Assembly (NCBI RefSeq): GCF_001078375.1
Contig: NZ_BBXI01000016.1
Coordinates: 88,653-152,652 of the forward strand
Length of the DNA: 64,000 nt
Direction of reading: 5' to 3'
Source of the DNA: Veillonella tobetsuensis
GTDB lineage: Bacteria > Bacillota > Negativicutes > Veillonellales > Veillonellaceae
The notes under the pieces are model-generated. The model did not search any database, had not been told where the DNA came from, and saw only the letters and a program-made list of their open reading frames with translations. Of this stretch, positions 46,458-55,631 are shown in pieces (the stretch's first letter is position 1; each line of letters starts with the position of its first letter). The position numbers and the translations under genes are program-made.

Positions 46458-47824
46458 CAATCCTCTTCTACGTAATTAATAACTTTGCCCTTTGTTTTGA
46501 TAAAGTTAGGAATAATAAGTACCAATGCTGCAATAACAACGATACCATAAATGCCAGCCATACCAATCCATTCAAATGCGTTACCTAGTACAAGGCCCAT
46601 TACAGCAAAGTCCGCATCACCGAAAGTTGTATTTTGGAAACCAAGTTGACCAAGAACTGGTAGTGCCAATGCTGGTAAGAATGTGATAGCCAAACCATTA
46701 AGGAATGCACCAACAGCAGCACCGCGACGACCGCCAGTAGCATTACCATAAATACCTGCTGTAGCACCACAGAAGAAATGAGGTACAAGGCCAGGAATGA
46801 TAAGTACGCCACCTACAGCACCGAGGATAAGCATACCGATAATACCACCGATAAAGGAGCTAATAAAGCCTAATACTACCGCTGTTGGAGCATATGTAAA
46901 GAACACCGCACAGTCTACTGCTGGAATTGCATTAGGAATAATTTTTGTAGCAATCCCTTGGAATGCAGGAATCAAATCACCTAAGATCATACGTACACCG
47001 GAGTATACGATTGCTACGCCAACAGCAAAGTTCATAGCACTCATGATAGCAAATAAATATGGACTCATAGAACCAGACAAGGTAGCTACAAATTCAGAAC
47101 CGGCTGCAATAGCAGCGATCAAATAGAATACAATCATAGTCAATGCAGTAGATAGTGTAGAGTCACGCAAGAAGCCCCATTTTTCAGGAATTTCAATATC
47201 TTCTGTGCTTTCTTCTGCCTTACCTACATATTTAGCAACCCAAGCAGATAAATAATAACCAAGGCTACCAAAATGGCCTAACGCAATTTCATCACCATCA
47301 GTAACTTTAGATGTATAACTTTGACCAATTGCTGGAGAAATGGCAGACCAAGCACCCATCAAGAAACCACCTACAAGAATGAGTTCAATACCAGATAATC
47401 CAGCTGTGCCAAGTACGGCAGACATCAAGCAGGCCATAAACAAGCTGTGGTGACCTGTAAGGAATACATATTTAAACTTGGTGAAACGAGCAATACATAA
47501 GTTCATCAATAAGCCTACAACGAGAATAGACATCGTTTCAACACCAAGTACCTTTTGTGCAACCGCCACAATAGCTTCGTTATTTGGTACTACGCCAGTA
47601 ATATGGAAACCGTGTTCAATCATCTTGCCCAATGGATCTAGATTACTAACGATAACACCTGCACCAGCTGCGAGCATTAAATAACCGAGAATAGGTTTTA
47701 ATGTACCGGTCATCACCTTGTGAAATGGTCTTTTTAAGGCGATTAGACCTACACAGGACATAATACCAATCAATAATGCTGGTTGACTCAATACATCTCG
47801 TAAGAATTCTAATATCATTTCCAT
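46457..47824 (-). CDS. ulaA: PTS ascorbate-type transporter subunit IIC
   Basis: The membrane channel (455 residues, about 11 TMs) of an UlaABC-type phosphotransferase system taking up L-ascorbate or a related sugar acid. Family features include KPILGYLMLAAGAGVIVSNL near the start, KFKYVFLTGHHSLFMACLM, and VDCAVFFTYAPTAVVLGF. Genes for IIB and IIA precede it. No ulaD/E/F/G catabolic genes are in the window. The start has GGAG nine bases upstream. Confidence 0.92.
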   Translation of the reverse strand: MEMILEFLRDVLSQPALLIGIMSCVGLIALKRPFHKVMTGTLKPILGYLMLAAGAGVIVSNLDPLGKMIEHGFHITGVVPNNEAIVAVAQKVLGVETMSILVVGLLMNLCIARFTKFKYVFLTGHHSLFMACLMSAVLGTAGLSGIELILVGGFLMGAWSAISPAIGQSYTSKVTDGDEIALGHFGSLGYYLSAWVAKYVGKAEESTEDIEIPEKWGFLRDSTLSTALTMIVFYLIAAIAAGSEFVATLSGSMSPYLFAIMSAMNFAVGVAIVYSGVRMILGDLIPAFQGIATKIIPNAIPAVDCAVFFTYAPTAVVLGFISSFIGGIIGMLILGAVGGVLIIPGLVPHFFCGATAGIYGNATGGRRGAAVGAFLNGLAITFLPALALPVLGQLGFQNTTFGDADFAVMGLVLGNAFEWIGMAGIYGIVVIAALVLIIPNFIKTKGKVINYVEED

Positions 47825-47844
47825 AGAATTATCTCCCTAGCGAA

Positions 47845-48120
47845 TTACTTTGCGATTTGTTGTAATCGTTCTAAAATATCTTCTTTAATTTTCTTTTTAT
47901 TAATATAGCTGCGAACAATAGCTACTTCTTTGCCTTCAAATTGCTCTGCTAATTCTTTTACAGTCACAATCAAATCAGCCTTACGGCCTTGAGCCGCATT
48001 AAAATCGATAGATTCTACTTGCGCTTCAATATTATTTTCAGCACAGATTTCTTCGATTTTCATTTTTAACATCAAACTAGACCCGATGCCATTACCGCAT
48101 ACAGTTAAGATGGAAATCAT
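47845..48120 (-). CDS. ulaB: PTS ascorbate-type subunit IIB
   Basis: A 91-residue cytoplasmic phosphocarrier of the lactose/ascorbate IIB fold. The phosphocysteine is C8 in ILTVCGNGIGSSLMLK, the usual P-loop. It receives phosphate from IIA and passes it to the sugar in IIC. It lies 20 bases from ulaA and 15 bases from ulaC. Confidence 0.93.
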   Translation of the reverse strand: MISILTVCGNGIGSSLMLKMKIEEICAENNIEAQVESIDFNAAQGRKADLIVTVKELAEQFEGKEVAIVRSYINKKKIKEDILERLQQIAK

Positions 48121-48135
48121 AGTCTACCTCCTCAA

Positions 48136-48591
48136 TTACGCATCTTCTAAATGTTCAGATAAAAATTCTTGTACATCTTCAATACTTTCAAAATTAGCAG
48201 CCGCATCAAGGAATTCTTCGTCTTCAAATAATGTTGCAATATCTGTAAGCAATTGAATATGTTCATCCTTATTGGGGGCACATAGAAAAAGAGCTACTGA
48301 AACAGGATCATTTTCAGGACTACCAAAATCGACAGGTTTTTCTAATGTAACGAGTGCAGTACCGACCTGTTTAACGCCCATTTCAGGGCGTGCATGTGGC
48401 ATCGCCAGACCTGGTGCCAAAACAATGTAGGGCCCCATCTCTCGAACAACTTCAACCATGGCCTCTATATATGTAGGATCTGTAAAACCAGCATCGACCA
48501 TGAGTTGACCACCATGACGAATCACATCTTCCCAGGTCTCTGCAGGATAATGAAATGACACATTATCCTCGGATAGCAAATCTTGTAACAA
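48136..48591 (-). CDS. ulaC: PTS ascorbate-type subunit IIA
   Basis: A 151-residue cytoplasmic phosphocarrier of the fructose/mannitol-type IIA fold. The phosphohistidine is H66 in GLAMPHARPE. FLCAPNKDEHIQLLTDIATL is the family's second conserved block. The start codon is TTG, well placed seven bases after AGGAGG. It is the first gene of the ulaC-ulaB-ulaA-ybaN operon. Confidence 0.92.
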   Translation of the reverse strand: MLQDLLSEDNVSFHYPAETWEDVIRHGGQLMVDAGFTDPTYIEAMVEVVREMGPYIVLAPGLAMPHARPEMGVKQVGTALVTLEKPVDFGSPENDPVSVALFLCAPNKDEHIQLLTDIATLFEDEEFLDAAANFESIEDVQEFLSEHLEDA

Positions 48592-48678
48592 GCTAACACC
48601 TCCTATACTACTTGTATATTCATATTATAACGAGGGAACGCTAAAATGCCTATACCCCAATGTATTTTATTACAAAAA

Positions 48679-48704
48679 AAATTAGACCCCGAAGGGTCTA
48701 ATTT
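48679..48704. terminator. terminator upstream of the ula operon
   Basis: AAATTAGACCC (48679-48689) pairs with GGGTCTAATTT (48694-48704), with A/T runs either side. It probably ends the small 56-codon gene transcribed from the right. Confidence 0.8.
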
Positions 48705-48812
48705 CACTTACTCACATAGCATATATTAAATTGAAGATTTGCTATTATTAGATGAGTACAAAAGAATGTTCTTAAATTGTACATATATATGCCATGTCAA
48801 TATTTAACTTCT

Positions 48813-48983
48813 CTAATCCACTAGACGCGCCGTTTTGTTATTTAAATCAGTGCGCATTCTAATAGCCTCTATTAATGGTTTCAGTACTTGATATTCCTCA
48901 TCGGTTAAACGGAATGAACGACATACACGTTTATACACACGAGGTCTACGACCAGAACCAGCTCTCTGTCCGCCCCATGTCAT
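48813..48983 (-). CDS. small basic protein (56 residues), missed by size
   Basis: An intact short frame with ATG start, GAGAGG nine bases upstream and a terminator at 48679-48704. It begins MTWGGQRAGSGRRPRVYKRV, which contains the G-G-x-R-x-G-S/A-G-R-x-P motif found at the N-terminus of many small phage and bacterial DNA-associated proteins. The rest (FRLTDEEYQVLKPLIEAIRM) looks like a short ribbon-helix-helix-type segment. A DNA-binding role is an inference. It stands alone between the hydrogenase gene and the ula operon. Confidence 0.65.
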   Translation of the reverse strand: MTWGGQRAGSGRRPRVYKRVCRSFRLTDEEYQVLKPLIEAIRMRTDLNNKTARLVD

Positions 48984-49082
48984 TTACATATACCTCTCTC
49001 AACAGACCATTATCTATCACAGTTATTAGTATATGCTATTTTATGCGAAATTTCAAGATTTTTATTCAAATTTATTTTTAAT

Positions 49083-50552
49083 TTAATTGTTGGCTTCTGC
49101 CGCTGCTTTAGCTGCTTCTGCTGCTTTTTTCAAATTAGGCACAGATGTTGGGCATGTAGCCGGTGTACATGCACCATTAGGGCCCAAGTCTTCAGAGCGA
49201 TTTACAAATGTTGTATGTAACATATGATGTGCTTTGTGGCTCATAGGTTTACCATCAAAGAACTCAGCATATAGTTTTTGGATATCTGGATTATCACAAG
49301 CTGCTTTCACTTGTACCTCTGCATCGCGAGTATACAAGGACGCAATACGAGCTTCACGAGCTTTATCGGCCATCGGTAATTTAACGCGTGGTTGACCACC
49401 GCCACCGATACAGCCGCCACGGCAAGCCATTACTTCGATGAAGTCATAGTGGATATTTTCAGCACGCATATGATCGATGAACTTGCGCAAGTTACCTGTA
49501 CCATGAACAGCCGCTACATGTAATGTTTTATCCCCAATGACTACATCGGCTTCACGAGCACCATCCATACCGCGAATGGCTTCGAATGGGATCAATGTTT
49601 GAGGTGCATCTTCACCAGTTGCTAATTTGTAAGCCGCACGCATAGCCGCTTCCATAACACCACCAGTATTACCGAAGATGATACCACCACCAGAAGCTTC
49701 ACCCATCAACGGATCGAATGCGGAATCTTCAAGGTCATCAAAGTTGATTTCTTCTGCACGTAACCATTTTGCAAGTTCACGTGTAGTAATACAGTAGTCT
49801 GTATCTCGCATTTCTGGTACATCCCAGTATTCAGCAGAGGAATTCATTTCGTCACGACGAATCTCGAATTTCTTCGCTGTACAAGGTGTTACTGCAACAG
49901 CAACAATTTGTTTTGCATCAAGGCCCATTTTTTCAGCAAAATATGTTTTTTGCGTAGGCGCTTGCATTGCAATTGGACTCTTAGCAGTAGACAAGTTTGG
50001 CAAGAATTCTGGATAGAATGTTTCAGCAAACTTAACCCAAGCAGGACAGCAAGATGTGAACTGAGGCAATACCGCATCACTATTGATAACGCGTTCCAAC
50101 AATTCAGATGCTTCCTCCATGATAGTCATGTCCGCACCAAAGTTTGTATCGAGGATATAGTCGCCACCCAATTTACGAAGAGCCGCTACCATTTTACCTT
50201 CTACGAATGTACCTGCATCAAGACCGAACTCTTCACCTAAGCCAACGCGAACAGCAGGTGCAGTTTGGAAAACGACGATTTTATTAGGGGCAGCAATAGC
50301 TGCTTTTACTTCATCAATTTCAGAGCGTTCATTGATGGAGTCGAATGGACAAATAGATGCACATTGACCACAATGAATACAAATTGGATGATCTCCATTA
50401 GTTGTTAAATCATAATAATCAAATACACCCATATCTACAGCACAAGCTTTACGACATAAGGAGCAGTTTTTACATTTGGATAAATCCTGTACTAACGCAA
50501 TGTTGCCGTCTTCAATCGGTACACGGCGATCTAAAAATTCGTACTTACTCAT
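49083..50552 (-). CDS. [FeFe] hydrogenase, group-B-like, with two [4Fe-4S] clusters
   Basis: A 489-residue iron hydrogenase. Two ferredoxin-type motifs lie at the N-terminus: C27-x2-C30-x2-C33-x3-C37 and C58-x2-C61-x2-C64-x3-C68. The H-cluster motifs are TSCCPAW (L1), TPCTAKKFE (L2) and EVMACRGGCIGGGGQP (L3). L1 with Ala and L2 with Thr rather than Met fit group B rather than the classical group A enzymes. The C-terminal tail ends with ACTPATCP and an alanine-rich helix. Hydrogen evolution or uptake with ferredoxin is likely; direction is unknown. No maturation genes are adjacent. The start follows AGGAGG. Confidence 0.9.
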   Translation of the reverse strand: MSKYEFLDRRVPIEDGNIALVQDLSKCKNCSLCRKACAVDMGVFDYYDLTTNGDHPICIHCGQCASICPFDSINERSEIDEVKAAIAAPNKIVVFQTAPAVRVGLGEEFGLDAGTFVEGKMVAALRKLGGDYILDTNFGADMTIMEEASELLERVINSDAVLPQFTSCCPAWVKFAETFYPEFLPNLSTAKSPIAMQAPTQKTYFAEKMGLDAKQIVAVAVTPCTAKKFEIRRDEMNSSAEYWDVPEMRDTDYCITTRELAKWLRAEEINFDDLEDSAFDPLMGEASGGGIIFGNTGGVMEAAMRAAYKLATGEDAPQTLIPFEAIRGMDGAREADVVIGDKTLHVAAVHGTGNLRKFIDHMRAENIHYDFIEVMACRGGCIGGGGQPRVKLPMADKAREARIASLYTRDAEVQVKAACDNPDIQKLYAEFFDGKPMSHKAHHMLHTTFVNRSEDLGPNGACTPATCPTSVPNLKKAAEAAKAAAEANN

Positions 50553-50683
50553 AGTTCCTCCTACTTAGGTAACGTTGTTATCGTTAATCTCTGAAATTAT
50601 ACTACAAATCGTAATTTTTATCAATGATTATGAAAGTAATTCCTATGCATAACAGGTATTAGAAAACTGCATAAAATACAGGT

Positions 50684-52684
50684 TTACAAGCGTTCCTCTA
50701 ATTCCATCCAACGCTCGGTTAGCGTATCGATTTGAGATTGTGCACCCTCTCGTTCAGCCATTAATGTTTGCATTTTTTCATAATCCGTAGCCGCTTGGCT
50801 AATCATAACATCTAAGCCTTTTATAAGATGTTCTAATTTTGGTAGCTCCTCCATGATAGACGCATATTCCGCCTCTTCCGCCTTATTGAGACCTTTTTTT
50901 GTGGGCAAATCAACAGGTGTAGATTTATCAGCAGAACCCTTAACCTCTGTATTTGTATTTGCATTTGTATCTGTATCTGCGTCACTAACCTCAACGGGAC
51001 CTACTGTTGATGCCGAACTCTTATTCGTTACAGTAGATGACTGATGTTCTGGTATATAAAATGGAGAATTAGTGCTTTCACCATGTTCTTCCTTATAATC
51101 CGAATAGGATCCATGCACAATATCAATATGCCCATTACCGGTAAAGACAAATAATTTATCTACAACACGATCAAGGAAATATCGATCATGACAAACAGTG
51201 ATAATAACCCCACTGAAAGAATCAAGAAAATCTTCCAATACCTCTAATGTAGGGATATCCAAATCATTGGTCGGTTCATCAAGCAATAAAACATTAGGTG
51301 CACTCATAAGTAATTTTAAAAGATATAGTCTACGACGCTCACCACCAGAGAGTTTGCGGATAGGCACGCCATGTAATTCTGGGGTAAACAAAAAACGTTC
51401 CAGAATTTGTCCTGCACTCAATGTAGTACCATCACCAAGGGCCATATAGGAATGGTCTTCTTTGATATAGTCAAGAACGCGCATATCCTCATCAAATTCA
51501 GGCAATTCCTGTTTAAAATGAGCGATACGAACGGTGTCCCCTTTACCAATAGTACCCGTCATTGGCTCATAGGTACCATCTAGAATATTCATGAACGTGG
51601 ATTTACCAACTCCATTAGGGCCTACAATACCAATGCGATCATGACGCACCACATGATATGTAAAATCATCTATCATAGGGCGCCCATCAAAATCAAATGA
51701 TAAATGCTCTATGTCAAAAATAGTTTTTCCTAAACGCGTTTTTAAGGCAATAGGATCCATTTGATCAGGACGGCGCGTCTTTTCCATATTTTTAAGTGTT
51801 TCATACCGTTGTAAACGGGCCTTTTGCTTTGTAGTACGAGCAAGCGCACCACGGCGAACCCATTCAATTTCACGCTTTAAAAATTGACGACGTTTTTCCT
51901 CTGTAGCGGCCTGACGAGCCTCACGATCGGCTTTCAACTCAATAAATTTTTCGTAATTTCCTTCGTATTCATACATATGGCGATTCGACAACTCTAAAAT
52001 ACCATTACATACAGAGTCTAGAAAATAGCGATCATGAGTACTAATCAATAAACCACCTTGTCGATTACTCAAGTACGTTTCAAGCCATTCAATGCTATCT
52101 TCATCTAAATGGTTTGTCGGTTCATCTAATAAAAGCAAGTCACAAGGGTATAACAAAGCCTGACCAAGGGCCAATCGACGCTTTTGCCCCCCTGATAATA
52201 GGCTAACAGACATATTTACATCGTGAAAGCCAAGCTTACTTAGAATAATGCGAGCCTCTTGCTCTACTTGCCAACCGTCTTGTCTATCCATTTCTTCTAA
52301 ACATTGCATATAGCGACGCTCAATACGATCATCGCTTACACCTTGCTCTTGTATGTAGTGATAGTCACGACTAGCTTTGTCAAAGCGCTTTACCAATTGC
52401 AATCGTGGGTGATCACCATCCAGAATCGCCTCTAGTAAGGTATCCCCTTCATCAAAGTTTGGGGACTGTGCTAAATAATGGATGCTGGCTTTACCATTCC
52501 GTTCAATACTTCCCTTATCGGCCTCCATCTGCCCCGTTAGGATTTTTAAAAAGGTAGACTTGCCCGTTCCATTAATACCTACAAGCCCTAGACGCTTTTG
52601 ATTTGTAAATGTAATAGACACATCTGTAAATAGCAGGCGTGTTCCATAGGATTTCTCTATATTTTGTAAACTAATTACGTTCAT
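50684..52684 (-). CDS. ABC-F family ATPase (Uup-like)
   Basis: A soluble protein of 666 residues with two ABC domains and no membrane segment. Walker A motifs are GINGTGKST (about residues 37-45) and GPNGVGKST in the second half. ABC signatures are LSGGQKRRLA and LSGGERRRLY, and Walker B is LLLLDEPTNHLDE and VLLLDEPTNDLDI. The linker between domains is charged and helical, and the C-terminus has an extra coiled coil (from about 600), as in Uup. Uup proteins affect ribosomes and transposon excision. The start is the ATG at 52684, eight bases after GAGGAG; an upstream extension is not needed. Confidence 0.92.
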   Translation of the reverse strand: MNVISLQNIEKSYGTRLLFTDVSITFTNQKRLGLVGINGTGKSTFLKILTGQMEADKGSIERNGKASIHYLAQSPNFDEGDTLLEAILDGDHPRLQLVKRFDKASRDYHYIQEQGVSDDRIERRYMQCLEEMDRQDGWQVEQEARIILSKLGFHDVNMSVSLLSGGQKRRLALGQALLYPCDLLLLDEPTNHLDEDSIEWLETYLSNRQGGLLISTHDRYFLDSVCNGILELSNRHMYEYEGNYEKFIELKADREARQAATEEKRRQFLKREIEWVRRGALARTTKQKARLQRYETLKNMEKTRRPDQMDPIALKTRLGKTIFDIEHLSFDFDGRPMIDDFTYHVVRHDRIGIVGPNGVGKSTFMNILDGTYEPMTGTIGKGDTVRIAHFKQELPEFDEDMRVLDYIKEDHSYMALGDGTTLSAGQILERFLFTPELHGVPIRKLSGGERRRLYLLKLLMSAPNVLLLDEPTNDLDIPTLEVLEDFLDSFSGVIITVCHDRYFLDRVVDKLFVFTGNGHIDIVHGSYSDYKEEHGESTNSPFYIPEHQSSTVTNKSSASTVGPVEVSDADTDTNANTNTEVKGSADKSTPVDLPTKKGLNKAEEAEYASIMEELPKLEHLIKGLDVMISQAATDYEKMQTLMAEREGAQSQIDTLTERWMELEERL

Positions 52685-52824
52685 TGCCGTACTCCTCTGA
52701 TTTCTTATGTTATTTATTATACTACAGATTTCCATTGACAGGCATACACCGCATCAGTAGAATACAGGTATATACGAAGATAATTTATAACATGATGATA
52801 AGTACATTCTATTAGGAGGTTCTC

Positions 52825-53145
52825 ATGGCAACAGATGCAGTATTAGACTTTTATGACTCCCTCGACTTTGAAATTATCGACTTTGACGGATATGATACAC
52901 TCCTTATCGAGTTATTAGACGACGGTACCTATGCAACTGTGTCCGATGATGATGGTCATATGCCAGATACACTAGATACTCCAATCGTATTCAATGTATA
53001 TGATGATAGCGATTCCTTCCAATGGAGTGTAAGCCTTGATGACTCGCATCAACTGCAAGCATTACTCGAGGAAAACAGTAATACAGAAGATTTTTTAGAC
53101 GCTTTACAAGCAATCCGTACTAAAAACATTGAACATTACCAATAA
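52825..53145 (+). CDS. hypothetical acidic protein
   Basis: A 106-residue protein of very acidic composition (many D in the segment DFYDSLDFEIIDFDGYD), with no TM segment or signal peptide. It appears to be a beta-rich fold followed by a helix (LQALLEENSNTEDFLDALQA). I do not recognise the family; resemblance to DUF1292 proteins is weak. GGAGG is well placed before the ATG. It is divergent from the ABC-F gene and ends in a strong hairpin. Confidence 0.65.
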   Translation: MATDAVLDFYDSLDFEIIDFDGYDTLLIELLDDGTYATVSDDDGHMPDTLDTPIVFNVYDDSDSFQWSVSLDDSHQLQALLEENSNTEDFLDALQAIRTKNIEHYQ

Positions 53146-53161
53146 TAAGAAATTTTAACAT

Positions 53162-53237
53162 AAAAGGTCATCTAAAAATCAACCTAGCTTCGACAGATAT
53201 GTCGTTATAAGCGAGGAAGGTTTTTAGATGACCTTTT
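53162..53237. terminator. bidirectional terminator with perfect 17-bp stem
   Basis: AAAAGGTCATCTAAAAA (53162-53178) pairs perfectly with TTTTTAGATGACCTTTT (53221-53237). The 42-base loop holds a small hairpin CGACA/TGTCG. It lies between two convergent genes. Confidence 0.85.
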
Positions 53238-53241
53238 ATAT

Positions 53242-54396
53242 TTATAAAGTTTCCAACTCACACGTAGGTGCAATTGTTTCCGATTTTGCATCAAGAATAT
53301 GTATGAGTTCATTTACGATATTAGCTGCACCATCTACATGCCATGCACGAGCTTGTTCAGACATTTGTTGTAAACGTGGCGGATTAATCAATAATGCCGC
53401 TACTACGTCTTCTAGATTATGTATATCTCTAGCCCAACGAGCACAGCCACGTTCTTCTAATAACTCCGCATTCGCTTCTTCTTGGCCTGGAATAGCATTA
53501 AAGAATACCATTGGCAGTCCAATCGTTACAGCCTCCATACATGTTAAGGCCCCAGGCTTTGTAACCAACATAGTAGCAGAACTCATTAATTCTGAAATAT
53601 TAGATGTATATCCATATACAGTGGTTTTTGTTTTCATCCGTACACTAAGACTTACTAACGACTCATAGAGCGATGTATTTTGACCTGCTACAACGGTAAT
53701 TTCATCTATACCACTAACTGCATCTAAATGTTGCAATGCAATCTCTAATGAGCCTAAACCGAGACCGCCACCCATGACGAGAACCTTCACCGGTGATTTC
53801 AGTTCATAATGATTGATGGCATCCTTAAAAAATGATCTTCGCACAGGAATACCAGATACATAAATCTTATCTCGTTCAATGCCAACGGACGTCATTTCCC
53901 CTACCATATCTTCAGTAGCAACAAAATAGGTATCCACTTGGGGATAAATCCAAAATTGATGACTGCTAAAGTCTGTTAGAATTGCCACTAATGGAACATC
54001 GATAAGACCTTGGCGTTTCAATATGCTTGCAGCCCCACAAGGAAATGGATGGGTAAACACGATCACGTCCGGTTCTTCTTGTTGGATTAACTTCAACATA
54101 CGACTCTTCAATATATAAGAGAGCGCCGTCTGTAGAATAGTTCCTTTCTTTTCCCCTTTTGATACACGATAAATCATATCATATAGCATGGGAAATACGT
54201 CAATCATCTTAATATAAGTGCCCTTAATCAGATGCTCTACGGATAGTGTTTCCGTATCAAGAAAGTCCACATGAGAAATTACTGCTTGTGGTTCTTTTAA
54301 TTGCCAATATTCTTCTATAGCCCGTGCGGCCTGCATGTGCCCTGTACCAATAGAGGCAGACACAATGAGGACCTTGCGTGATTGTTCTGTAGTCAT
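53242..54396 (-). CDS. MGDG-synthase-family glycosyltransferase
   Basis: A membrane-associated GT-B glycosyltransferase of 384 residues, related to UgtP and MurG. The N-terminal acceptor domain begins VLIVSASIGTGHMQAARAI, the MGDG_synth signature. The C-terminal nucleotide-sugar domain has VLVMGGGLGLGSLE, TVVAGQNTSLY and KPGALTCMEAVTIGLPMV. It probably adds sugar to diacylglycerol or a related lipid; donor and acceptor are not certain. It follows hup on the same strand but a terminator stands between. The start follows AAAGGA. Confidence 0.85.
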   Translation of the reverse strand: MTTEQSRKVLIVSASIGTGHMQAARAIEEYWQLKEPQAVISHVDFLDTETLSVEHLIKGTYIKMIDVFPMLYDMIYRVSKGEKKGTILQTALSYILKSRMLKLIQQEEPDVIVFTHPFPCGAASILKRQGLIDVPLVAILTDFSSHQFWIYPQVDTYFVATEDMVGEMTSVGIERDKIYVSGIPVRRSFFKDAINHYELKSPVKVLVMGGGLGLGSLEIALQHLDAVSGIDEITVVAGQNTSLYESLVSLSVRMKTKTTVYGYTSNISELMSSATMLVTKPGALTCMEAVTIGLPMVFFNAIPGQEEANAELLEERGCARWARDIHNLEDVVAALLINPPRLQQMSEQARAWHVDGAANIVNELIHILDAKSETIAPTCELETL

Positions 54397-54453
54397 AATC
54401 TATCCTTTCCATGTGATTATACCACATAAGCACGCAAAAATAATATAAATGCA

Positions 54454-54480
54454 AAAAGAGACCTCTAAGAGGTCTCTTTT
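54454..54480 (-). terminator. Rho-independent terminator of the HU gene
   Basis: AAAAGAGACCTC (54454-54465) pairs with GAGGTCTCTTTT (54469-54480) around a TAA loop. It lies 20 bases beyond the HU stop. Confidence 0.88.
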
Positions 54481-54499
54481 AATCTTATTCAAATTTAGA

Positions 54500-54799
54500 T
54501 TATTTTTTGCGTTTTTTTGCAGGAGCTGCATTAACTTTTTCTTTCAAACCTTTACCAGCTTTGAATGCAGGAGATTTGGAAGCTTTGATTGTGATAGTTT
54601 TACCGTTTTGAGGGTTGCGGCCTTCACGAGCAGCACGTTCACGAACTTCGAAAGTACCGAAGCCGATAACTTGAACTTTACCACCAGCAGCTAATTCTTC
54701 AGCAACTGTGTCGAATACAGCTTTAACAGCTTTTTCAGCGTCTTTTTTAGTTAATTCAGTTTTGAGTGCAACACTTGCGATTAATTCTGTTTTGTTCAT
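54500..54799 (-). CDS. hup: HU-type nucleoid DNA-binding protein
   Basis: A small histone-like protein (99 residues) that bends and compacts [23 protein letters not shown] is the HU dimerisation helix, and [18 protein letters not shown] the DNA-binding arm base, followed by the arm up to [13 protein letters not shown]. An additional basic tail ([10 protein letters not shown]) extends beyond normal HU. It lies just downstream of mazG with a short gap. The start follows GGAGG. Confidence 0.96.
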   Translation of the reverse strand: MNKTELIASVALKTELTKKDAEKAVKAVFDTVAEELAAGGKVQVIGFGTFEVRERAAREGRNPQNGKTITIKASKSPAFKAGKGLKEKVNAAPAKKRKK

Positions 54800-54851
54800 G
54801 ACAGAACCTCCTTAAAAATACAATACCCGAGGTTACTAACACACCTCTAGG

Positions 54852-55631
54852 TTACTTTTCCTGCACCTTAGCCTCCTCCCAAAAAGCATCCAGCTCAGCT
54901 AATGAAAAGTCTTCCCATGAGCGATCGCTTTGGTTAACACAAGCCTCTACATGTGAAAAACGCCGTCGGAACTTCGTGTTTGTGCGATTCAGTGCATTTT
55001 CACCGCTTATTTTATACCATCTAAATAGATTAATCAAGGAAAAAAGCACATCTCCTGCCTCTTTTTCCATATTTTCTCTATCTTTTTTGGCAACAGCCTC
55101 CTTAAATTCACCTATTTCCTCACTTACTTTGGCCCAAACTGGCTCCAGTTCATCCCAGTCAAAACCTACCTTTCCAGCCTTTTCTTGTAGCTTTTGAGCC
55201 GCCACCAATGCAGGTAAACCCTTGGATATTCCATCTAATACATTTTTTCGTATATTTCCCTTTTCTTGTGCTTTTAATTCATCCCAGGTGTATATTTTCT
55301 CTTCCTTCTCAGGATTATCTTGAGGAAATACATTAGGATGTCGGTGAATCATCTTTTCCGTTACATCATTTATTACATCCTGTAATGAAAATGAACCAGA
55401 TTCTTCAGCTAAACTACTATGAAAAACAACTTGTAATAATACATCCCCTAGCTCTTCTCTGAGATTATGCATATCCTTGTTATCTATGGCATCTACTACT
55501 TCATAGGTTTCTTCAATAAAATATCGACGTAGCGATTCATGCGTTTGCACCTTATCCCAAGGGCAGCCATCAGGGGCACGTAATTTAGCCACTACATCTA
55601 CGAGCGGTTGTATATCAATATTCTTCTTCAT
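54852..55631 (-). CDS. mazG: nucleoside triphosphate pyrophosphohydrolase MazG
   Basis: Hydrolyses non-canonical or excess NTPs to NMP and PPi; cytoplasmic. It has 259 residues from the ATG at 55631 and two MazG-type helical domains. The first carries the metal motif RYFIEETYEVVDAID and LREELGDVLLQVVFHS; the second has EEIGEFKEAV and KEAGDVLFSLINLFRW. The upstream extension in frame is not needed because the gene then overlaps the flippase stop by 17 bases. It is the third gene of mfd-flippase-mazG-hup, the conserved Firmicutes order. Confidence 0.92.
   Translation of the reverse strand: MKKNIDIQPLVDVVAKLRAPDGCPWDKVQTHESLRRYFIEETYEVVDAIDNKDMHNLREELGDVLLQVVFHSSLAEESGSFSLQDVINDVTEKMIHRHPNVFPQDNPEKEEKIYTWDELKAQEKGNIRKNVLDGISKGLPALVAAQKLQEKAGKVGFDWDELEPVWAKVSEEIGEFKEAVAKKDRENMEKEAGDVLFSLINLFRWYKISGENALNRTNTKFRRRFSHVEACVNQSDRSWEDFSLAELDAFWEEAKVQEK

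Noticed and set aside
50600..50640. Fur-box-like site upstream of the hydrogenase
   Set aside because: Best alignment reaches only about 11 of 19 positions, no better than expected in AT-rich DNA.
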